From: Acidihalobacter ferrooxydans
GTDB lineage: Bacteria > Pseudomonadota > Gammaproteobacteria > DSM-5130 > Acidihalobacteraceae
Direction of reading: 5' to 3'
Assembly: GCF_001975725.1 (NCBI RefSeq)
Contig: NZ_CP019434.1
Span: 2,191,486 to 2,255,485 of the forward strand
Length of the DNA stretch: 64,000 nucleotides
The position numbers were made by a program, and so were the translations under genes. Of this stretch, positions 27,712 through 35,681 are shown piece by piece. The notes under the pieces were generated by a model. That model was not told the DNA's origin and did not search any database. It was given only the letters and a program-made list of their open reading frames with translations. The first letter of the stretch is position 1. Each line of letters opens with the position of its first letter.

Positions 27712-28017
27712 TTAGGCGGGAAAAGCTGCCTGATTAACATCCATGCTTTTGTGAAGGACACGGATCACTTGAATTTCGGTGTCTGCAAGATAAACAAGAT
27801 AAAAAACCACATGGCTTTGAAAGGGATACTTGCGCAAGCCTGGTTCAATGTAATCACAGACACTTCCCAGTTTTGGAGAGGCAGCCAGCATCCGGAAGGT
27901 TTCGTCCAGTCCTTTCAGGTAATGCATCCGTTGTGCTCGGCCCCAACGTTCCTCGGTGAATTTGGCAATTCCACGCAAATCATTCCTGGCTGCTTGGGTA
28001 AGAGAGAATGCCCTCAT
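27712..28017 (-). CDS. parE: ParE/RelE-type toxin
   Basis: A 101-residue toxin of the RelE/ParE superfamily (FSLTQAARNDLRGIAKFTEE, GLDETFRMLAASPKLG, RKYPFQSHVVFYLV, IQVIRVLHKSMD). ParE toxins inhibit DNA gyrase. The ATG at 28017 follows the parD stop by 10 bp. It is transcribed against the cassette orientation, which is common for toxin-antitoxin cassettes because they carry their own promoter. It is intact. Confidence 0.9.
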   Translation of the reverse strand: MRAFSLTQAARNDLRGIAKFTEERWGRAQRMHYLKGLDETFRMLAASPKLGSVCDYIEPGLRKYPFQSHVVFYLVYLADTEIQVIRVLHKSMDVNQAAFPA

Positions 28018-28027
28018 CAACTGCCTG

Positions 28028-28267
28028 TTATTTCAATTCGTTATCAAGTTCGGCCATAAACGATTCGTAGCTGTATTCAGCTATTCCGCTGGCTCGGCCC
28101 TCAGCAATCAGCTGACGCAATGTTTCCAGTTTCTGCTCTTCATTCTCAAGAAGGCGCAAGCCCGCCCGCACTACCTCGGTCGCTGAGCCATAGCGCCCCG
28201 TCGAAAGTTGAGAGGCAATGAACTGGTCGAAATGGTCTCCCAAACTAACACTGGTGTTTTTCGCCAT
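28028..28267 (-). CDS. parD: ParD-type antitoxin
   Basis: A 79-residue antitoxin with an N-terminal ribbon-helix-helix (KNTSVSLGDHFDQFIASQLS and SATEVVRAGLRLLE) and a C-terminal toxin-binding tail. The ATG at 28267 (MAKNTSV) is the family start. It is upstream of parE, the usual order, and the palindrome at 28286-28302 just upstream is a likely operator for autorepression. Confidence 0.92.
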   Translation of the reverse strand: MAKNTSVSLGDHFDQFIASQLSTGRYGSATEVVRAGLRLLENEEQKLETLRQLIAEGRASGIAEYSYESFMAELDNELK

Positions 28268-28285
28268 TGGGGCAATCCTCAAGAA

Positions 28286-28302
28286 ATACCAATATTTGGT
28301 AT
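28286..28302 (-). promoter_or_regulatory. putative parDE operator palindrome
   Basis: ATACCAATATTTGGTAT contains the inverted repeat ACCAA-TAT-TTGGT about 20 bp upstream of the parD start. The site is AT-rich and overlaps where a promoter would lie. Autoregulation by ParD is known for the family; this site is an inference from symmetry and position. Confidence 0.5.
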
Positions 28303-28316
28303 ATATTGCGGAAAAC

Positions 28317-28342
28317 GCCTAACAAGTCAATCCATCCGGCAC
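28317..28342 (+). other. truncated attC 5' arm beside parDE
   Basis: GCCTAACAAGTCAATCCATC followed by CGG has the form of an attC R''-L'' arm (GCCTAAC core). No matching 3' arm with GTTAGGC follows; eight bases later the second 42-bp repeat begins. This looks like a cassette recombination site cut by the repeat. Confidence 0.5.
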
Positions 28343-28350
28343 CTTATGCA

Positions 28351-28392
28351 AAAATTGGGGTCAGGTCTTGCAATCAAGCATTATTGTTTAGA
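28351..28392 (+). repeat. 42-bp direct repeat, copy 2
   Basis: Identical to the 42 bases at 27636-27677, in the same orientation, 715 bp apart. It marks the right edge of the AT-rich cassette island; GC-rich host sequence resumes about 50 bp further on. Confidence 0.85.
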
Positions 28393-28474
28393 CCACCCAA
28401 CCTCATTACTCGCGCATTGATTACTGGCTCACCGGGCGCCGCAGCGCATGCCTCAATCACGCGCAGAGGTTCTT

Positions 28475-30436
28475 CTAGCCCGCCTCCAGCGTCTCGCGCA
28501 GCGCCGCGAATTCGCCCAGGGCATCGGGATTAGCCAGCGCGTCGATGTTGCCCACCGGGCGTCCGTGGATCATGTCGCGCACTGCGATCTCGGTGATCTT
28601 GCCGGAAATCGTGCGCGGGATATCCGTGACCTGTTCGATGCGGGCCGGGACATGGCGCGCTGTCGTATTGGTCCGGATTAGCTGCCTGATACGCTCGCGC
28701 AGGGCGTCGTCCAGCTCCAGCCCGTCGCGCAGGCAAACGAACAGCACGATGCGCACGTCGCCCTTCCACTGCTGCCCGACCGCGACGGATTCGAGCACCT
28801 CGTCGAGCTGCTCGACCTGACGATAGATTTCGGCGGTGCCGATGCGCACGCCGCCAGGGTTCAAGGTCGCATCCGCGCGTCCGTAGATGATCACGCCGCC
28901 GCGCGGCGTGATCTCTATGAAATCGCCGTGCGCCCACACGCCAGGAAAACGCTGGAAATACGCCGCGCGGTATTTCACCCCGTCCGGATCGTTCCAGAAC
29001 CCCACTGGCATGGCCGGAAACGGCGCCTCGCAGACCAGTTCGCCCGGTGCGCCGCGCACGGGCTGCCCGCGTTCGTTATAGGCCTCGACCTTGAGCCCCA
29101 GGCCGCGACATTGCAGCTCACCGCGGTACACCGGCAACAACGGATTGCCCAGCGCGAAGCAGGACACGATGTCCGTGCCGCCCGAAATCGACGCCAGCAG
29201 CACATCGCGCTTCACGTCGCGGTAGACGTAGTCATAACTTTCCGGCGCCAGCGGGGAGCCGGTCGACAGTACCGTCCTGAGCGACGACAGCCGGTGAGAC
29301 TCGCGCGGCCGGACACCCATTTTCTCCACTGCCGCCAGCCATTTCGCACTGGCCCCGAATATGCTGACGCCGGTTGCGTCAATCAGATTCCACAACACGC
29401 TGCCTTTCTGCCGCAGCGGCGATCCGTCGTAGAGTACGATGCACGCGCCGGTGGCCAGCCCCGACACGAGCCAGTTCCACATCATCCAGCCGCAGGTCGT
29501 GTAATAGAAAATCCGGTCATCGTGCTTGAGATCGGTATGCAGCACCAGTTCCTTGAGATGCTGGAGCAGCGTGCCGCCCGCGCCGTGCACGATGCACTTC
29601 GGCACTCCGGTCGTACCCGATGAATACAGGATGTACAGCGGATGCGCGAACGGCATCTGGGCGAACTCGATACGTCCGGCGTCGTGCGCACCGACGAACG
29701 CATCCCAGGCTACCGCGCGCGGCCAATCCGACAATGCAACCGGCGCGCCCGAATAGGCCACGACCACGATCCGTTCAAGCGTGGGAAGCGCTGCCGAGAC
29801 TTCGCGCACCCTGTCCAGATAAGCATGCGTTTTCCCGCCGTAGGGATACGCGTCCGCAGCGAACAACACCTTGGGCTGAATCTGGCCGAAACGATCCACC
29901 ACGCTCTGCGCGCCGAAATCCGGCGATGTCGACGACCAGATCGCCCCCAGCGACACCGTCGCCAGCATTGCGATCACCGTCTCCGGCAGATTCGGCAAAT
30001 AACCGGCGACGCGGTCGCCAGGGCTGACACCCGCCTGCCGCAATGCCGCGACAAGACGCGCCACTTGCGCATACAGCTGGGCATGGCTGAACTCGCGCGC
30101 ATGCCCCCACTCGTTGCGGAACACGATTGCCGGCGCATCGCTGCGGTGGCGCAGCAGGTTCTCCGCGAAATTCAGCCGCACGTTCGGATACCAGTGCGCG
30201 CCGGGCATGGCGTCGCCGTTGACCAGCACCGGCGTTGGCTCACCGACCGCCCGCACGCCGCAGAATTCCCACACCAGCGGCCAGAACTGCTCAGGCTCGC
30301 GGACGGAAAATTTCCACAACGGCGCATAGCGGACCATATCCACATTGCCCGTGCGCTCGCGCACGAAGCGCACAAACCGCGCCATATTCGAGTTTTCACT
30401 GCGCCGCGCATCCGGCCGCCAGACGGGTTCTTCCAT
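28475..30436 (-). CDS. acetoacetate-CoA ligase (acetoacetyl-CoA synthetase)
   Basis: A 653-residue ANL-superfamily enzyme that activates acetoacetate with ATP and CoA. N-terminal MEEPVWRPDARRSENSNMAR and WKFSVREPEQFW are typical of acetoacetyl-CoA synthetase. The adenylation motif is YSSGTTGVPKCIVHG, followed by TTCGWMMWNWLVSGL, the ATP-site SISGGTDIVSCF and the C-terminal lysine motif ISGKITEIAVRD. It suggests use of ketone bodies or polyhydroxybutyrate breakdown products. It is monocistronic here, with long gaps on both sides. Confidence 0.92.
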   Translation of the reverse strand: MEEPVWRPDARRSENSNMARFVRFVRERTGNVDMVRYAPLWKFSVREPEQFWPLVWEFCGVRAVGEPTPVLVNGDAMPGAHWYPNVRLNFAENLLRHRSDAPAIVFRNEWGHAREFSHAQLYAQVARLVAALRQAGVSPGDRVAGYLPNLPETVIAMLATVSLGAIWSSTSPDFGAQSVVDRFGQIQPKVLFAADAYPYGGKTHAYLDRVREVSAALPTLERIVVVAYSGAPVALSDWPRAVAWDAFVGAHDAGRIEFAQMPFAHPLYILYSSGTTGVPKCIVHGAGGTLLQHLKELVLHTDLKHDDRIFYYTTCGWMMWNWLVSGLATGACIVLYDGSPLRQKGSVLWNLIDATGVSIFGASAKWLAAVEKMGVRPRESHRLSSLRTVLSTGSPLAPESYDYVYRDVKRDVLLASISGGTDIVSCFALGNPLLPVYRGELQCRGLGLKVEAYNERGQPVRGAPGELVCEAPFPAMPVGFWNDPDGVKYRAAYFQRFPGVWAHGDFIEITPRGGVIIYGRADATLNPGGVRIGTAEIYRQVEQLDEVLESVAVGQQWKGDVRIVLFVCLRDGLELDDALRERIRQLIRTNTTARHVPARIEQVTDIPRTISGKITEIAVRDMIHGRPVGNIDALANPDALGEFAALRETLEAG

Positions 30437-31157
30437 GTTCGACCACCCCCCACACCGGATCGCCCGGATTGACTGCTTATTCTGGCACAGGAAATCCCTT
30501 GTTACAGAAAATCAGTGCTGGGGCGGGCACGTCTCGTCCAGGCGCGTTGTGCCGCCCTCGCGCAGGGCCTACCGGTACCCCGGACGAGCCCTGTTCGCTG
30601 CGAACCTCGCCTGCCTTCGACGCAAGCGGGCGTGGCGCAAGGTCTAGGAGCCTGTCGGACTTGGAGGATCGTAGCGAGGCGAGTGGGGAATGGAGACCAG
30701 TTTCTCGCTCTTTTGAGGACAATAGTGGTTCTATTCGACGAAAAAGAGCGGGGAAATGGGCCCATTATCCCATCGCCGCAGCCGATTCTTTCCAAGTCCG
30801 ACAGGCTCCTAGCCAACACGTCGTTGCAGCCTGCCACAAGCGCGGCCTGACGCACCGCAATACATCGTCATCGACGCCGTCATTACCGCCGCCCGGCGCA
30901 CTCACATCGGCGTATTGTCCAGCAGTCTTCGCAGCGCCCCGCGGCGGCGGGCGCGAAGCTGCCTGCCGCTTTCACCGTGGGCCGTATCGCCAGTCAATAA
31001 ATCTCCCCGACAAATAATCTGCCCCCAATCAATCACTCCGCTTGCATATCACCCTACAATCGGGTGGAATTAACACGAGCGGCGCAACGCCTATATGGCC
31101 CGGCAGCGCGCTACACACAACAACAGCACATAATCAGCGCTACCAGGAGCCTCGCTC
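30437..31157. other. intergenic region with repeat C copy 1
   Basis: This 721-bp gap separates the divergent acetoacetate-CoA ligase and YdgA-like genes. The sharp repeat at 30644-30812 is the only structured element. The sequence 30813-31157 shows no ORF with family support, no RNA gene and no terminator. Short frames here have no recognisable similarity. Confidence 0.6.
30644..30812. repeat. dispersed repeat family C, copy 1, with perfect 22-bp inverted ends
   Basis: Bases 30644-30665 (CTAGGAGCCTGTCGGACTTG plus GA) are the exact reverse complement of 30791-30812, giving a 169-bp MITE-like element. The interior contains ATTCGACGAAAAAGAGCG and CATCGCCGCAGCCGATTC, which recur in diverged form at 34370-34536 and 63050-63370. 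It has no coding capacity. The perfect ends suggest it is the youngest copy. Confidence 0.85.
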
Positions 31158-32672
31158 ATGAAACTCGGTCGCATTCTGATCGGCCTGATCATCCTCGCCC
31201 TGATCCTCGTCATCGGCGGCAGCCCCTGGTACATGCAGCGCATCGTCGACCGCGAACTGGTCAGCGGCGTGCAGACGATCAACCAGCAAGGGCAATTTAC
31301 GGCGCGTTACCAGCGCACCGCGGACAACTGGTTCGGGCAGCGCGGCACGCTTACGCTGGTCCCGCTCAGGCCCAATCTGCGTAAGCTGTACGACACTGAC
31401 CCACGGCCTTTCACGCTGCATCTGAACATCGCCTACGGCCTCATCCCGTTTGCCGCCTGGGGCCGCGATGGCGTCAGTTTCATGCCGGTCGGCGCGGTGA
31501 TCGATGCCCGCATTCCAGGGCTCGCAGCGCAACTGCGCAAGGCCGGCAGCAGTTATCGCCTGCGCGACGTGGTCGGTCTGAGCGGCAACAGCCGCGTGGC
31601 GTTCCATCTTGCTCCGGGCAAAATGGTGAGTACCGACGGTACCCGGCTGAGCTGGGGTGCCAGCGAGCTGCACTTTGAACAACACGGCGACCGTATCGAC
31701 GGCGCGGGCAAGACCGGCGCCTTCGACGCCATGCGCAACACCGGCGGCAAACCGCTGCTGCACATCGCGCCGTCCACCCTCAGCGTGCATGACCTGCGCT
31801 CAGTCGACGGCCAGAGCGCCGGGCGTATCGCGTTCGACTGGGGCGGACTGCAACTGGCCTTGCCGGCCAAAGCCCGCCGCCCAAGCACGGCATTCGAAAT
31901 GGGCGCGCTGCATTTCGGCACCGACACCCGTTTCGCTGACGGCATCGCTATCGGCAAAGTCACGCTGACACTCGCCAGTATCCGCTTGCGCCAGCCCGCC
32001 GATGCCACCACGGTCAAATTCGCGCTCAAGGACATGCGCCTGCAAAGCAAGATGAACCCGCCGCAGGCCGACTACGTCGATTCTTCACTGGATTGGACCA
32101 TCGCCGGCATTCAGGCCGAAGGCCGCCACTACTCGCCGCTGCAACTGAGCCTGCACCTTGACCATCAGTACGTACCCGCATTACTGGAAGCCGCAAAGGC
32201 CATGCGGACGCTGCAACAGCAGCTGAACAAGCAACCCAACCTGCCGCCGCAACTTCTCCTGCCGAGCATGCTGAGCGTGCTCATGCCGTCGCTGCAGCAA
32301 TACATCGCGCATCGCCCCGTGTTGCGCATCACGCGTCTGCGCCTGGGCATGCCGGGCGGCGTACTGGACGGCTCCGGCGAGGCGCGCATCGTCCCCGCGG
32401 ACGGCGTCACGCCATCGCTCGTCACCGTGGCGCAGGACATCGATGCCCAGGTTGCATTGCAACTGCCCGCGCCGCTCGCACATCAGATCGCGGTCCAGAT
32501 ACTCAAGCGCCGCGGCGTACCCGCCGACAAACTGCAACAGGATGCCACGCTGATGCTCGACAACCTGAAGCAGCAAGGCCTTCTGCGCAGCCACAGCAAG
32601 GGCTACGCGCTCGACGTGGCATACAAGAACGGCGCGATCGAGATCAATGGCCAGGTCATCCGCCGGCGCTAA
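31158..32672 (+). CDS. YdgA-family (DUF945) protein
   Basis: The 504-residue protein has one N-terminal membrane helix (RILIGLIILALILVIGGSPW) and a large, probably periplasmic, domain. YMQRIVDRELVSGVQTINQQ and YQRTADNWFGQRGTLTL match the DUF945/YdgA pattern. Function is unknown; family members are envelope proteins. AGGAG-like bases precede the ATG. The stop TAA is the first triplet of a family B-type repeat end. No operon partner is seen. Confidence 0.8.
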   Translation: MKLGRILIGLIILALILVIGGSPWYMQRIVDRELVSGVQTINQQGQFTARYQRTADNWFGQRGTLTLVPLRPNLRKLYDTDPRPFTLHLNIAYGLIPFAAWGRDGVSFMPVGAVIDARIPGLAAQLRKAGSSYRLRDVVGLSGNSRVAFHLAPGKMVSTDGTRLSWGASELHFEQHGDRIDGAGKTGAFDAMRNTGGKPLLHIAPSTLSVHDLRSVDGQSAGRIAFDWGGLQLALPAKARRPSTAFEMGALHFGTDTRFADGIAIGKVTLTLASIRLRQPADATTVKFALKDMRLQSKMNPPQADYVDSSLDWTIAGIQAEGRHYSPLQLSLHLDHQYVPALLEAAKAMRTLQQQLNKQPNLPPQLLLPSMLSVLMPSLQQYIAHRPVLRITRLRLGMPGGVLDGSGEARIVPADGVTPSLVTVAQDIDAQVALQLPAPLAHQIAVQILKRRGVPADKLQQDATLMLDNLKQQGLLRSHSKGYALDVAYKNGAIEINGQVIRRR

Positions 32673-32727
32673 CCCGACTGTTTCACCCGCGGACGCGATG
32701 ATCGCACCCGACGCTTGCCGGGTGTGT
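32670..32727. repeat. family B-related repeat end after ydgA-like gene
   Basis: TAACCCGACTGTTTCACCCG starts with the stop codon of the YdgA-like gene and continues GGACGCGATGATCGCACC and ACGCTTGCCGGGTG. The first 23 bp after the stop match the block following sqr at 17341 with one mismatch. Confidence 0.6.
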
Positions 32728-32732
32728 GCGCC

Positions 32733-33449
32733 TCACAGCGCGTATTCGCGCAGACGCCGGTAATACGGCAACGCTTGTTCCGCCAGCCGTGCGTAAGCGC
32801 CGGTCAACGCCGGCAGCGCGTCGTCCTCGGCGGCAAATCCGGTCGAACGATGCACCGCGCCATACCAGTGCGCCGCCCATACGCCGTCGTCCGCATGTCC
32901 GCCGGCCGGCCAGCGCAACATCCGGTCGGTAAATCCAATGCCCAGTGCGGCGCAGAGCGTGGCCAGGGTCGCGCGCGGCGCGGCGCGGATGTCGGCACTG
33001 TCCACCACCAGCGGCGCATGGCCCAGCCAGTCGGCCACCTCATCGAACAACTGCGCCTGCTGCACAAAGCCGATGTCGTCCAGCGTCGGCCCTTCGCGCT
33101 TGTGCGCATAGCTGGCGATCACCCGTGCCGGGTGGCGGATCAGAAACACGTTCACACAGGCGCGCATGAAGTCGCGCGGGAAGCCGGGAAGCATGTGCAG
33201 GGTCATGTGTTTCTGGTAGTAGAGCGGTTTAGCCTGCGCCATTGCGCCCGCACAGGCCGCCGCAACCCTCGCCGGATCGGTCTCGCCAGCGGCGATGACC
33301 TCATCGCGCATTGGATGGTCGATGCCGGTGGCATGCAGGTAGGCCGCGTAGAACGGCTCGTCCCACACTGCGCAATCACCGCGCGCGGCGAAGGCATACA
33401 TCAGCGCGGTCGACAGATTACGCGGACCGGACCACATGGCGATACGCAT
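32733..33449 (-). CDS. sulfotransferase-like protein linked to an aminotransferase
   Basis: The product has 238 residues, start ATG at 33449 overlapping the aminotransferase stop as TGATG. The N-terminal MRIAMWSGPRNLSTALMYAF is a P-loop-like phosphosulfate-binding motif, and VFLIRHPARVIASYAHKREG resembles the 3'-phosphate site of sulfotransferases. Proteins of this type (Sulfotransfer_5-like) are often next to branched-chain aminotransferases; their substrate is not known. The pair is translationally coupled, so a joint pathway is likely. Confidence 0.75.
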   Translation of the reverse strand: MRIAMWSGPRNLSTALMYAFAARGDCAVWDEPFYAAYLHATGIDHPMRDEVIAAGETDPARVAAACAGAMAQAKPLYYQKHMTLHMLPGFPRDFMRACVNVFLIRHPARVIASYAHKREGPTLDDIGFVQQAQLFDEVADWLGHAPLVVDSADIRAAPRATLATLCAALGIGFTDRMLRWPAGGHADDGVWAAHWYGAVHRSTGFAAEDDALPALTGAYARLAEQALPYYRRLREYAL

Positions 33450-34357
33450 CAGCGGCACGCCTGCGCGACCAGGTCCTGATAGAGCCGGCGCAACCGGGCC
33501 GTCATTGGCCCCATTTGTCCGCTGCCAATGACCCGGCCGTCAATCTCGCTGACCGGCGTCTGTGCACCAAAGGTGCCGGTGATGAAGGCTTCGTCCGCGC
33601 CGTAGGCGTCCACCAGCGAAAAATTACGCTCGAACACCGGAATGTCGTTGGCGCGGCACAGTTCGATGACCTTGGCGCGCGTGATGCCATTCATGCAGTA
33701 ATCGCCGGTCGAGGTCCATACCTCGCCCTTGCGCACGATGAAGAAATTGCAGCCGTTGGTGGTATTGACGAAGCCGTGTACGTCAAGCATCAGCGCCTCG
33801 TCCGCGCCGGCCTTGTCGGCAGCGATGCCGGCGAGAATACAGTTAAGCTTGGAATGCGAATTCAGCTTCGGGTCCTGCGTCATCGGCAGGCCGCGCAGAT
33901 GCGGCACAGTGGCCAGGCGTACCGGGCGTGGAATATTCGGCTTCGAATGCTCCATGATGATCACGATGGTCGGCCCGGAGCGAGATAGCGACGGACTCTG
34001 GAACGGCCTCACCTTCACGCCGCGCGTCACCATCAGCCGGGCGTGCGCGTTGGACTCCATACCGTTGGCCGCACGCAGGGTCTCCAGCGCAGCCAGCAGC
34101 CCGGCGCGATCCAGGCCAATGTCGAGGTCGATGGCCTTGATGCCCTCGAACAGGCGGTCAAGATGCGCGTCGAGAAAAGCCCAGTGGCCATTGTAGAGTC
34201 GCAATCCCTCCCACACCCCATCGCCCAGCAGAAAGCCGCTGTCGTACACGCTGACCATCGCCTCGGCGCGGGGCACGATGCGGCCATTGACGTGGATCAG
34301 GATAGTGTCGTTGCGCGGATCATCTTCGGCCTGATGCGTGCTGACGCGTTCATGCAT
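33449..34357 (-). CDS. class IV aminotransferase, branched-chain type
   Basis: This 302-residue fold-type IV PLP enzyme resembles IlvE and D-amino-acid aminotransferases. VSVYDSGFLLGDGVWEGLRL is the family signature, LNSHSKLNCILAG contains the PLP lysine, and GFVNTTNGCNFFIV and FITGTFGAQTPVSEIDGR are conserved. The ATG at 34357 is used; the longer frame to 34414 runs into repeat C2. The substrate could be branched-chain or other hydrophobic amino acids. It is the first gene of the pair with the sulfotransferase-like protein. Confidence 0.85.
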   Translation of the reverse strand: MHERVSTHQAEDDPRNDTILIHVNGRIVPRAEAMVSVYDSGFLLGDGVWEGLRLYNGHWAFLDAHLDRLFEGIKAIDLDIGLDRAGLLAALETLRAANGMESNAHARLMVTRGVKVRPFQSPSLSRSGPTIVIIMEHSKPNIPRPVRLATVPHLRGLPMTQDPKLNSHSKLNCILAGIAADKAGADEALMLDVHGFVNTTNGCNFFIVRKGEVWTSTGDYCMNGITRAKVIELCRANDIPVFERNFSLVDAYGADEAFITGTFGAQTPVSEIDGRVIGSGQMGPMTARLRRLYQDLVAQACR

Positions 34358-34369
34358 GGGCAATTTCCT

Positions 34370-34536
34370 GGGCAGATGTCGGACCCGGAGGATCGTGGCA
34401 AGGCTGTGGGGCATGACGACCGGTTTCCCGGTCGTTTGAGGATAATAGGCGTTTTATGCGACGAATAAAGAGCGCAGTGCGAACCCATGAGCCCAGCGCC
34501 GCAGCCGCTTCTTCCCCGCTCCGACAGGCGCCTGGC
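34370..34536. repeat. dispersed repeat family C, copy 2
   Basis: About 167 bp, filling the gap between the aminotransferase start and the dsbG stop. The left end GCAGATGTCGGACCCGGAGG and right end TCCGACAGGCGCCTGG are imperfect inverted repeats. The interior GCGACGAATAAAGAGCG and CAGCGCCGCAGCCGCTTCTT parallels copy 1 at 30644-30812. It is more diverged than copy 1. Confidence 0.7.
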
Positions 34537-34548
34537 GTTATGCTCAGC

Positions 34549-35331
34549 TCAATGCGCCGCCTTGAGCAGTTCATCCACACTGACAAGTCCGGGGAAAACA
34601 TGCCACTGCCCGTTGCCTGCCTGGTAGACGATACTCGGCGTACCCTCCATGCCATAGTTCTGGAACAAGGCGGTATTGGCCACGACTTGTTGATGGTATT
34701 TGGCGGGTACGTTTTTCATCGGCTTGATCCCGCCCTCTTCCGTGCGCACTATGAATTTATTTTCATCGAGCTGCATGGCTTTGATCGGTGAAGCTGCGGC
34801 AAGAATGGCCGCGGCCTTGGCCGGGCTGGACTTCTTGATGACGCCGACCGGCACCCAGTCCACCTGAATTTTACCGGCCTTGATTGCCGGCTGAATTTCA
34901 TCCCACAGCTTGTGGCAGAAGATGCAATTCGGATCCCAGAACGCATAGATCAGCGGGCCGGCGCTGCCTTGATGAATCACGGCGGCTTTCTTCAGCGCCG
35001 CGACCAGCGGTTTGAAATCGTGCGTCTGGTAGTACTTCGTCATTAATGCCTGCGCCACATTCGAGGGGCCGCTTTCGGTCAGTATCTGTCCGCCGGCGAC
35101 CAGATACTGGCCGTTCGAACCGGTATAGACCACGCCCATGCGCGAACCTGCCTTGAGCAGCCAGGCCGTCAGATTCGTCCCCTTGACCGGCTCGCTCGAC
35201 AAGACTTCCGGATGGCCCGGCAGCTTGGCCAGTATCGGAGGGGAACTGGTCGACTCCGCCGCGAAGGACGGTGCGGAAATCAGCAAGGATGCGGCGAGGA
35301 TGCAAAATCTGAATGTCCGATTGAGTTTCAA
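34549..35331 (-). CDS. dsbG: thiol:disulfide interchange protein DsbG
   Basis: A periplasmic disulfide isomerase/reductase. Starting at the TTG at 35331 (GGAGA about 8 bp upstream) the 260-residue product begins with a signal peptide (FRFCILAASLLISAPSFAAE). The DsbC/G dimerisation domain follows, then the thioredoxin fold with CxxC as DPNCIFCHKLW and the cis-proline segment GTPSIVYQ. The active-site pair is CIFC, not the CPYC of E. coli. A longer frame to 35517 lacks family support. Repeats C2 and A3 lie on either side. Confidence 0.88.
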   Translation of the reverse strand: MKLNRTFRFCILAASLLISAPSFAAESTSSPPILAKLPGHPEVLSSEPVKGTNLTAWLLKAGSRMGVVYTGSNGQYLVAGGQILTESGPSNVAQALMTKYYQTHDFKPLVAALKKAAVIHQGSAGPLIYAFWDPNCIFCHKLWDEIQPAIKAGKIQVDWVPVGVIKKSSPAKAAAILAAASPIKAMQLDENKFIVRTEEGGIKPMKNVPAKYHQQVVANTALFQNYGMEGTPSIVYQAGNGQWHVFPGLVSVDELLKAAH

Positions 35332-35681
35332 GAGGTGTCTCCGGGATGAGTTATCGACGCGGGGTACGGGTGCGGCGCGGTCGGGCTGACAGGCATCGAC
35401 TATCCAGTTTTTATGTATCTGCACGATTTCGCAAGAGACTTTACCGAATTTTCCGTTTGAGTGGGATGCCGTGTCCGCGCAGGTGCCTGCGATTTTTGGG
35501 ATTCGAAAGCCTACCATTTCCGCCCATTCAAGCCGGACAATCCATCCGGGAAATGATACTTGCGCAGTAGAGTCGGATTCACAGGCTTTTTTCAGCGAGC
35601 GGCAGCGTTGCGCGATGCACAGGCGAAGAAACGATCTGCGGATGCCAAGATCAAGCCAGGGCGCCCTCGCCTTTTCCGGGC
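35332..35681. other. recJ-dsbG intergenic region
   Basis: A 350-bp gap between the recJ stop and the dsbG start on the same strand. Bases 35531-35681 are repeat A copy 3; the remaining 35332-35530 must carry the dsbG promoter, but I see no clear -35/-10 pair. Confidence 0.55.
35531..35681. repeat. dispersed repeat family A, copy 3 (downstream of recJ)
   Basis: AGCCGGACAATCCATCCGGG at the left and TTTTCCGGGCT at the right are degenerate forms of the family A ends. The interior TTGCGCAGTAGAGTCGGATT followed by CACAGG, GCGTTGCGCGATG and GGCGAAGAAA parallels copies 1 and 2. It stops directly at the recJ stop codon. This copy is clearly more diverged. Confidence 0.6.

Noticed and set aside
32733-33458. 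GTG at 33458 as start of the sulfotransferase-like gene
   Set aside because: The ATG at 33449 overlaps the upstream stop as TGATG and begins exactly at the conserved MRIAMWSGPRN motif.
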